A stretch of DNA of 64,000 nucleotides from Orobanche coerulescens. Taxonomy: Eukaryota > Streptophyta > Magnoliopsida > Lamiales > Orobanchaceae. The translations under genes were made by a program, and so were the position numbers. Each line of letters starts with the position of its first letter. Positions within the stretch are counted from its first letter, which is position 1. Shown here piece after piece: positions 45,260 through 54,028 of the stretch. The stretch lies in contig CM065811.1 in the NCBI GenBank assembly GCA_033398695.1, positions 74,342,001 to 74,406,000 on the forward strand, in the 5' to 3' direction. The notes under the pieces are model-generated. The model made no database searches. It was given only the letters and a program-made list of their open reading frames with translations, and was not told the DNA's origin.

Positions 45260-45295
45260 AGTTTCGGGACGAAACTTCTTTTAAGGAGGGTAGAA
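45260..45295 (+). other. Hairpin and polypurine tract of gypsy D
   Basis: AGTTTCGGGACGAAACT (perfect 7-bp stem) then TTAAGGAGGGTAGAA, directly before the 3' LTR. It is retained although the element encodes no protein. Confidence 0.8.
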
Positions 45296-48120
45296 TGTAA
45301 TACCCGTAATTTCGATTTCCGGTAATTTCCTTTTTTTCAGCGAAAGTCCGTTTTGACGACTCGCTCATGGCCGTTTCGTCATTCTGAGAATGATTAATTC
45401 TGCACTTTTTGTCATCCGAGTTCGTTTCGGTGTCGTTTTGTTGAGTTCCGTGCTTTTTGGCGACTTTTCCGCACTTGAGTTCGATTCTTGCGAATCTCGT
45501 TCAAAACTACTGTTTCAAGTTTCCCGTAAGTCCATTTAACTTTGTTAGACGTGTTGTGAACTTCGGTTTGGTTATTCGATCACGTATCGTGATTTTAGGG
45601 CGTTTTGGGCCATTTTCGTAATTTCCCAAAGTTTGGGGTAATTACTTTCCGTTGTCGAATTTCGAGCCTTCGGGTGGTCGGAATCGCGTGTTCTCTTGGT
45701 GCTCGAATTCGTATTTGAGAGTACTTCGTAACCGTATCTTCGATTCGTATTCAGGTTCGGGTTTCGGGGTCGTTCGGGCCGTCGCTCGGGCCCAGGCCGG
45801 CACTGGCTGAGTTACGACCGGTAGTGCTCGGCAGTTACGTACGTAATGCCGATTACGTACGTAAGGCCCTGGCCGGTTACGTACGTAACGGTCCGGCAGA
45901 TTTGGGGCAGTGACTCGGTTACTTACGTAAGCCTTGGTCGGTTACGTACGTAACCCGGCCGGCAGGCAGCCTATTTAAGGCCCTGCAGTCGGGTTTTTCA
46001 CCCATTTTCTCACTCTCTTCCTTCTCTTCCGCGGCTGGAGGTGTAGGAATCATGGAGAGATGTTGTTGGACAATCATTCCATGAAATCTTGGAGTTCATA
46101 TCATCAATCATCCGTCCTATAACATCCTTTGATCGACCGAATCAGGTCAGATTTTCTAGAAATCTAGTTTTGGGGATTTTGGGTATTTGGTTCGATTTCG
46201 TCTGTTTAATCCGATTTAACTTAGGATTGTGATGGATTGATGATTATTTAGATGTATTGTATCATTTCCCTTGTTATTCCATGGTTGGATCGTATCGATT
46301 CGTTGTTTTGGTCGAGTTCTTGATCGACGCCTTGAAGGTGTCCGATAAAATGTCATAGAGGGGTTTTCGGGCGTTCTACGATTATTTTTACTCGTATGAT
46401 CGATGATTTATTGATTATATGTTGTTAGGGTCGAATTCTTGTGAAGAACTCGAGTCGGAACCCTTCCGTTCGTTGTCTTCTTCGGTGTCCGAGCTTCCCG
46501 GTCGAACCGTGTTCTTCGGAGCGTTTGGTAGCGGTTATTAAGGCAAGTATCTTATTTTACGACTTGTATCTTGCGACTAGTAATCACGTATGAGATTTGT
46601 GATGATTTTGCTTGCCTTCGTAAATATGTTCCGTTTGAGTTGTTTGTGTTTTCTGCAATTTGAAGGCTTTGTGATAATAGTGTTATATTGGTATACGTGT
46701 TAGCTGTTGTGCAATGTATTGTGTACCGAACGTGTGTTCTGTTGGTTGTGTGTTGTTGATTGATGATAGTTGTTGAGAGTGTTTAGATTGTGTTATATAC
46801 GTGTGATGTACGATTTTGTGGTGATCAACGTGATTGACTAATTGTGCTCATTGTTGTATGTAATGTGAATGCGAATGTGATGTGCTGGAACGCTAAGTTC
46901 ACTCGTGTGGGTTCGACGGGGCCTATGAGGATTCATGGCACAGGTCCATGGGATCGAAACTTAGTGTGTGGTGCTGAGGTCCAATCGTGCGGGTCTGACG
47001 AGGCCTACGATGATTCATGGCACAGGTCCATTGAATCAGGACACAGTACGTCCAACCGTGCGGGTTCGACGGAACCTACGGTGACACGTGACACAGGTTC
47101 ACGGGGTCGGGACTGTTTGTTGTGATTGTTGTGTTTGCTCAATCCATGTGGGTTGTTGAACCTACGGAGACTCGTGGCAAGCGATCACGGAGTCATGAGC
47201 ATGATTAATTGTTGTGATTGTTGTGTTTGCTCAATCCATGTGGGTTGTTGAACCTACGGAGACTCGTGGCAAGCGATCACGGAGTCATGAGCATGATTGA
47301 TTGTTGTGATTGTTGTGATTGGTTAAGTCCATGCGGGTTGCTGAACCTACGGAGACACGTGATAGGGGATCACGTTGTCATGAACCATGTTTTGTAAATC
47401 AAACTTTTTGTAAGAAAGTTTTAAGAAAAGAATGTTGGGCCGAGCCCCATGAGATTTATAGAAATGTTTTCGTACTGTAAATTGTTTAAATACAATTTTG
47501 AGATTTGGGTTAAGACCCTAAGATTTTCGAAAGGTTTTGAAATTCTAAAATTCCCGAGGTGATAATCTTATTTTTGAATGCTTCATGGCTTATCTTTCCT
47601 TGTGAAAACCTCCCGGGGATATTTTGATACTTGATTTTTATATTTGATTCACGATTATTAATTGCTTGTTACATTTCGTATGATTTGATACTTGCACTAG
47701 TAAAACAGTGGAGTTTTACTAACCCCCGAGTAATCGGGGGATGGATGTCTGTTTTGCGTCCAGGTACATGCATTCAGAGGCGATCACAGGATTGGCACAA
47801 GAGGATGACGAGCTGTGATACTAATCAAGAGTCGAGAGTTGGTAGAGTTTGGTTGTATTGTTAGAGTTCATTCAGTCTTCCGCTGTATTGTATTTCGACC
47901 CCTACGTGGGTAATGTTATTTAAGTCAGTTTTATCGATTGGGTTGTGTGACCTCATCGGTCTGTGTATTCACGTGTAAGTGACCATATCGGTATGTATCA
48001 TTTTATTGTTTGACCCTGGTCGGGCAAGCATTTGGTTGTTTATGGATGTTTAGCCTGGTAGATCCTTGTGGAAAGGGTCTACGACGTGTAATATTCCCAT
48101 ATGGTTTTGGGGGTGTTACA
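45296..48120 (+). repeat. 3' LTR of gypsy D
   Basis: 2825 bp, nearly identical to the 5' LTR, so the insertion is young. The palindrome copies at 45835, 45853, 45877, 45919 and 45942 have the same spacing; only the one at 45919 has a substitution (TTACTTACGTAA). Confidence 0.95.
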
Positions 48121-48638
48121 GCTATAAATAGAGAATCTCCAGCAACTGGAAAAAGGGTTCCTCTCAGTTCCACTCACGACAGAAAAAGGATTTTTCTCTC
48201 GGCATTTCTCATCCAGAAGACGGTCGGCAGAGGCAAGAACTCCATGCAGTACAGATTCAACGAGACTCACAAGCCTAGGAACTCAAACATACAGCTACTA
48301 CACGCCATGAGAGACTGTCGATTTCTCACCGTCGTCACACCTCATCAACGTTGTTACAAGAACTCACACAGCATCATATCTGGTTCTTCCGGCAATCTTC
48401 ACGCTCTATAGCTAAGATAAGTAGAATCTTTACACTCATTGTAATAGTATTCTAACATTAATATTTGTACTCCAAAGTATTTATATTAATAACATCTCGC
48501 GAGAGCATTCAAGCCCGGGACTAACAACCCCGGCAAATCTTGTGTTATTTACTTTCCCACGGAAGTGTTCTCGCACTTTGTTTGCTACTCAACTATTCCA
48601 GTAATATCTATCTCCGGATAATATTTTGGGTAGCAACA
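48121..48638 (+). repeat. Second part of the TE-T copy 2 3' LTR
   Basis: It resumes with gctataaatagagaatc (TATA box, including the GCTAT duplication) and ends ATAATATTTTGGGTAGCAACA (the last bases of the LTR), matching the reverse complement of 52998-52440. Confidence 0.9.
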
Positions 48639-49990
48639 CCCTCCAAGATCCTATCGGATGTAAAACCTCCAAATCGACTTGATTTTGAGGAAAAAATGGC
48701 GTTCATAATGCAAATGTTCAGCAACTTCAGAAAGAATTATTCCAAATACAAAAAGAATTATAAGGAGAACCCAGAAGAAATCAAAAAGCTGGAAGCTGGA
48801 AGGTGGAATGTTATACATGCCACAAGACAGGACACATTCAAAGTGACTGTCCTGATCTCAAGAAGGACGAGAGCAAGAAGGAGGTGAGCAGAAAAGAAGA
48901 CCGAAGGAAGGCTCTCATCGGAGAAGATCAAGAGTGAGTAGAATCAGCAGTGGATTCTTCTCTGATGATGATGAAGAATATGATTGTCTGATGGCCAACC
49001 TAGCTGATGAAGAGGTAACATCTAAACCCTCAGTTTCAAATAATAACAGCTCAGACATGTCACAAGACATGGACTTACACGAGTCTGTAAATCAGCTTCT
49101 TAAAGATTTTGAGAGATTAAAAACTGCACACCAAACTGTATCAACCGAGAGGACCCAGCTGCAAGATGAGAATGGGCAGCTGAAAAATGACTTTGAAAAA
49201 CTCAGCCTAGAATTTAATAAAACCAAAGCTGATCTTGAAAAACAGGCTGCAGATAACTCCACAAACCAGGCTGATAATACCACAGCTGAGATAAAATGAT
49301 TAACTATTTTAAATAGTGAAAAATCAGCTGCACTTGCTCATGTAAAAGCTGAGTTTGCAAAACTGACTCAGCTAAGTAAAAATTAGGCGAAGGAAATAAC
49401 CTCCCTGAAGGCATCTCTAACCATGGACGAATTGTGTACAAATAAAAGGCTATTGTATTCCAGATCAGGCCTTGGATATGACCCACTCATTCCTTCTAGT
49501 TCTAAAACCACTTTCATCAAGGGAGAAACAATTGTCTCAACTGCTGAGCCAATATACAAACCAGTATTTCAAAATAGGCAATAGCCAAGTCACAAGTCTA
49601 GGCTACAACCAAGATATACAAGGCAGCCACCTAGACATGAGACTAGGCAATGGACAAGGCAGAAGCAGCAGCCCATACAACATGCCAACTATTATCAAAA
49701 ACTCCCAAAAAATAGATTTCAAAATGGGAGGGGCAAATGGAAACCTCAAGGTTATCCTAATTTTCAAAATGAACAAGTGTGGAGACCTCAAAGATTTAAC
49801 AAATGGTCTCAGCCAAGATTTAGGCATGGCCCACACCACCAGTTTTATGAGGCATATCCGGCACACAATCCTAATAGAGGATATAGGCCCAGACCTTACA
49901 CACCTTATAGCGGCAATCAATCTAGTTTTCACAATCCAAGGAGAAATCAATTCTCCAGAAAACCATCTAACCCCAGAGGACCCACACAGA
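48639..49990 (+). pseudogene. Copia G Gag, C-terminal half
   Basis: A CCHC zinc knuckle, CYTCHKTGHIQSDC, is encoded near 48804-48845 in a frame too short to stand out. It is followed by KKDESKKEVSRKEDRRKALI and the acidic FFSDDDEEYDCLMANLADEE (48950-49010), then a long coiled coil (48934-49299, LLKDFERLKTAHQTVSTERT and onward) with stops near 49299 and 49386. From 49590 the sequence is rich in Arg, Pro, Gln and aromatic residues (RGYRPRPYTPYSGNQ), the spacer before protease. Frames change at least three times. Confidence 0.8.
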
Positions 49991-50019
49991 TTTGGGTACG
50001 TAAATCTCTGCTTGTATGA

Positions 50020-51362
50020 TTGCAGAAAAGGTGGAAGGACTACTACCACATCTCCACAAATTCAAACATTGGAGGTGAAGAATGGTTTGTAGATTCCGGA
50101 TGCTCATGGCACATGACCGGGAACAAGAAGGTGCTGACAAAATATACCAAAGAAAGAGGTCCAGACGTAACCTTTGGAGATATCTCTAGAGGACAAACAA
50201 AAGGCTTTGGAGAGTTGCACCGAGGAAATATCACTATATCAAAGTTCATTATGTCAATGGGCTCAAGTATAATATCCTGAGCATAAGCCAGTTTTCTGAT
50301 GAAAAAAAATCTAGTAGTCTTCACCATTTGGAAATGTATGGTGATAGATATCCTATATGGAGAGGTGAAGCTACAAGGATTCAGAAGGAGAGACGTCTAC
50401 ATGATAGATTGGAACACAGGAAACCCTAATACCTGTTTTCTATCTAAGGCAATAGCTGAGAATGGATGGATGTGGCACAAAAGATTATGTCATCTAAATT
50501 TCAAAGACATCAACAAGATTAGGTCTCAGAAGTTGGTCAGAGGACTTCCAGAAGAAGCATTCAAGAAGGAAGCTCTCTGTGATGCATGTCAGAAAGGAAA
50601 GCAGACCAGAGCATCATTCAAGCCAGTCTAACCTACAACTCTCACATCAAGGATCTTAGATCTACTTCATATGGATCTATTTGGCCCTATCAAGCCAAGG
50701 ACTCTAAGTGGCAGAAAGCATGCTCTAGTAGTAGTGGATGACTACTCAAGGTACACATGGATTATCTTCTTGTATAAGAAGAGTGAAACCTTGACCAAGT
50801 TACCTGAGCTGCTGAGAAGGATCCAAAATGAGAAATCCCTCTCAATTATCAAGATCAGATCAGATAGAGGAGGTGAATTTCTCAACAAGGCGATCACTGA
50901 TTATAGCGATCAGAATGGAATCCAGCATGAGCTCTCTGCAGCCAGGACCCCCCAGCAGAATGTCGTTGCTGAAAGAAGAAACAAAACCTTAAAGGAAGTA
51001 GCCAGGTCCATGATTGCGTAAGGCACTCGCCAAGAGGTTCAGGATGAAGTCACAACACAACATGCCACACTCAGAACAGGAGTATGATAGTAGGGAGACA
51101 TGGCAAAACTCCCTATGAGGTTTGGAATGGCAGAACACCTACAATTGCTTATTTTCATATTTTTGGTTGTAAGTGTTTCATCCACAACAATGGTAAAACC
51201 CAACTAAATGCCTTTGGTGCTAAAACTGATGGCGGTCTCTTTATGGGATATTCACAAAGAAGCAAGGCATATAGAGTTTTTAACAAAAGAACCTTAGTTG
51301 TGGAGGAAACACCTCATGTTGTATTTGATGAATCTACCATTGAGTACAGGAAACAAGTGTAA
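50020..51362 (+). pseudogene. Copia G protease, pre-integrase and integrase
   Basis: Protease: EEWFVDSGCSWHMTGNKKVL (DSG active site, 50070-50130). The pre-integrase zinc segment reads WMWHKRLCHLNFKDINKI ... CDACQKGKQTRASF (HHCC), with a stop at 50629. Integrase core: LLHMDLFGPIKPRTLSGRKH (first Asp), KIRSDRGGEFLNKAI (second Asp) and NVVAERRNKTLKEVARSMIA (catalytic Glu), then a stop near 51021. After a frame change, GKTPYEVWNGRTPTIAYFHI and FGCKCFIHNN continue to 51362. All catalytic residues are present although the frame is broken. Confidence 0.9.
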
Positions 51363-51780
51363 CTAATTGAGGATAAGCTCAAATCCGCAACCCTAGAAGA
51401 AGTCATTGTTCATGACACAGGAATGGTGGACTCACCTGCACACCAGCCTGAAGACCCATATGTAGCTGATGAAGACCCAACTGCAGATCAGACAGGACCA
51501 CCAATCCTACCTGATCCAGTTGCTACTGATAAAGACCAAACTGTAGCTAATAAACACTCATCTGCAGACCAGACCAGATCCCAACCTGCAGATGAGAAGA
51601 CAATAGCTGATCCAGTTGCAGACCAAGGAGATCAGAACCAAGCTGATGCAGACAGAGAAGAAATCCACCAAAGCAAATTTACAGGGGGAATAGACCATTA
51701 AGAAGACATTCCTAAGTGGCTCCAAGATCACCCTATCCCACAGAACATTGGGAAGCTGACTGATGGAGTCAAGACAAGAC
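51363..51780 (+). pseudogene. Copia G integrase-RT linker with repeats
   Basis: Low-complexity Asp/Ala/Pro/Gln-rich coding with repeated ADQ, VADE and ADP units (for example ADEDPTADQTGPP). A linker of this kind separates integrase from RT in copia elements. A TAA at about 51700 interrupts it. Confidence 0.65.
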
Positions 51781-52439
51781 AGTCTACTCTACCCGTAGGA
51801 ATGGCAATCTTTTCATGCTTTATGTCTCAAATAGAACCCAAGACAACAGAGCAAGCCCTGGAAGACTACTATTGGATCAATGCAATGCAAGAAGAGCTCA
51901 ATCAGATGGAAAGGAACAATGTTTGGGAACTAACAGACAGACCAGATCATAAGAAGATTATTGGCACCAAATGGGTGTACAAAAACAAATGCGACGAAGA
52001 TGGAGCTGTTGTTAGGAATAAAGCCAGACTTGTTGTTAAAGGATATGCAGAGTATGAAGGAATAGATTTTGATGAAACCTATGCACCTGTTGCAAGATTA
52101 GAAGCCATCAGACTATTCCTCGCATATGCTGCATTCAAGGATTTTTAAGTCTATCAGATGGATGTAAAGAGTGCTTTTCTTAATGGAATCCTAGAAGAAG
52201 AAGTCTATATGGAGCAACCCCCAGGATTTGTCAAAGGAGACAAAGTCTACAAGCTATTAAAAGCTCTATATGGACTCAAGCAGGCACTAGGAGCTTGGTA
52301 TGAAACCTTATCTGTATTTATTGAGAAGAACGGTTTCTGCAAAGGGAAGGTGGACAAGACCCTAGTTCAGATATATGTGGATGACATCATATTTGGCTCA
52401 ACCAACCCAGAGTTGTGTGAGAAATTCTCAAATCTCATG
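51781..52439 (+). pseudogene. Copia G reverse transcriptase, 5' part
   Basis: [40 protein letters not shown] and [18 protein letters not shown] lead to a TAA (52146-52148), then [20 protein letters not shown] (first catalytic Asp), [20 protein letters not shown] and [11 protein letters not shown] (Asp pair). A short deletion seems to have joined KVDKTL directly to VQIYVDD. The frame reaches KFSNLM at the TE-T insertion and resumes in the same frame at 60863 if one copy of the duplication is discounted. Confidence 0.92.
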
Positions 52440-53527
52440 TGTTGCTACCCAAAATATTATCCGGAGATAGATATTGCTAGAATGGATGAGTAGCAAACAA
52501 AGTGCGAGAGCACTTCCGTGGGAAAAGTAAATAACACAAGATTTGTCGGGGTTGTTAGTCCCGGGCTTGAATGCTCCCACGAGATATTATTAATACGAAT
52601 ACTTTGGAGTACAAATATTAATGTTAGAGTACAATTACAATGAGTGTAAAGACCCTAGTTATCTTAGCTATTGAGCGTGAAGATTGCCAGAAGAACCAGA
52701 TATGATGCTCTGTGAGTTCTTGTAACAACGATGGTGTGCTGTGACGACTGTGAGAGATCGATAGTCTCTCGCAGTATGTATTAGCTGTAAGTCTGAGCTC
52801 CTGGGCTTGCGAGTCTCTTCGAATCTGTACTGCAGGGAGTTCTTGCCTCTGCCGACCGTCTTCTGGATGAGAGGTGTTGAGAGAGAAATCCTGAGGTAGA
52901 TTCAAGAGAAGAAGCCGTGAGCCTGTAAGAGTGTATGTTTTCCTAAACGGATTTGGGAACTGACTTCCGAACCTTCTTCCAATTGCTGGAGGTTCTCTAT
53001 TTATAGGACTCGAAGATGTCGGGCGATCGCCTCTGCTGTATTATAATAAGTGGGCGATCGTCTTTAGCACATGGGCTGGTCTCCTTAAATTCCGCAGGAG
53101 TTGCTGGCAGCCAGCTGTGCGGTCCAATGAGAAGTCTGCACGCGTCTGAGTCGCTGTCACGGGCGGTCCCACCTTGTACCTTTCGGCGGGTCTGTCGGTA
53201 GGTGAGAAGGTGGTGACAGGCTGTGGTCAACGATCCATGTTCTGTGGCTCCTTTCGCGGATCTGCACATGGGCGCTGCTTTGAGATCCAGTCTTCGTAGA
53301 CTTTTGACGGACGAAGGTCTTGTTCGTGGCACAGGATGGTCATCCTCGGTCGGGAACCAGGGTCGATCGCTAGGTGCCAGAAGGCGATCGCCTTGGGAGT
53401 CGATCGCTATATACTCGAAGGCGGACTGCCTTGTTCTGACAAGTTCGCCGTAGCTTGTTCGGTTGTGGACTCAGTCGCTCGACCTTGTTATCGATCGCCG
53501 TCGAGGCGTATAAATCACCGCACAACA
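52440..53527 (-). repeat. 3' LTR of TE-T copy 1 (left copy)
   Basis: 1088 bp, TGTTGCTACCC to CACAACA on the plus strand. The minus-strand TATA box CTATAAATAGAG lies near 52998-53006. CGATCG occurs at 53024, 53055, 53364, 53385, 53401 and 53492, several inside GGCGATCGCC. Confidence 0.95.
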
Positions 53528-53545
53528 ATTGCCCCCCAGCTCGCT
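53528..53545 (-). other. Polypurine tract of TE-T
   Basis: The minus strand reads GCGAGCTGGGGGGCAAT, abutting the 3' LTR. This tract is missing in copy 2 (39097/39098). Confidence 0.75.
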
Positions 53546-53871
53546 CTGATGTTGGAGACGTGGGGTGAGGTGGTTCTACTAGCGATCGATAAACTCTGAA
53601 GAGTGACTCTGCATTTTGCGGAATTGGCGGTCGTCTTCCTGCGGAATGACTTTGAATTTGGACGACCTGGTCGGTCGCTGAAATGAGCGGGAAATGCCAA
53701 TGGACACGAAAAAGTCTCCGGGGCACGTGTCAAGTTCCTATTGGAGAAGACCGACGGTTAGTTATGACTCCTCGTCTAGCGTGCCCTCGAAACGACGCGT
53801 ATGCAGGTTTTGACGGTTGCACTTCGGCCCCTGATATTTCCCTTAATTGCATGGAAGTCCCTGCCTTCTCC

Positions 53872-53880
53872 TATAAAAGG
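53872..53880 (+). promoter_or_regulatory. TATA box of the antisense gene, copy 1
   Basis: CTCCTATAAAAGGGTACC stands about 155 bp upstream of the ATG at 54029, on the strand opposite to the element. It is conserved in copy 2 (38763-38772, minus strand) with the same spacing. Confidence 0.65.
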
Positions 53881-54028
53881 GTACCGGGCTGCAGTGTTAG
53901 AACCCTTATGCGATTTTGCCGGAGAAGAAGAATATTGCAGAAGATTTTCCAGAAGCGTTTGACTGCTGATCGTCGATCGACCCAACCCTCGGTAAGAAAA
54001 CACTCCTTTTCTCCTGTTCTTGTCGAAA

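Larger units (their letters stand above)
39579..48120 (+). mobile_element. Gypsy D: large non-coding LTR element
   Basis: Termini TGTAATACCCG and GGGGGTGTTACA, with the perfect target duplication GCTAT at 39574-39578 and 48121-48125. Two LTRs of about 2.82 kb enclose only 2.9 kb of interior with a good primer site and polypurine tract but no gag or pol. It fits the LARD class of non-autonomous elements (large LTR, conserved ends, no coding). Shared hairpin, tract and LTR motifs place it near gypsy A and B, so it probably used Tekay-type enzymes. Confidence 0.92.
37161..48638 (+). mobile_element. TE-T copy 2: 3' part, plus orientation, split by gypsy D
   Basis: 37161-39097 is the 3' internal region with the antisense gene; 39098-39578 plus 48121-48638 is the 3' LTR, ending GGGTAGCAACA. 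Everything upstream of the gene's third exon, including the Tat-like gag, primer site and 5' LTR, is missing. The left junction falls inside a gypsy B LTR and does not look like a transposition boundary. The right flank is copia G gag. Confidence 0.85.

Noticed and set aside
49603..50049. Minus-strand 148-residue open frame
   Set aside because: It is a shadow of the copia G Gag spacer and protease, which show recognisable motifs on the plus strand.
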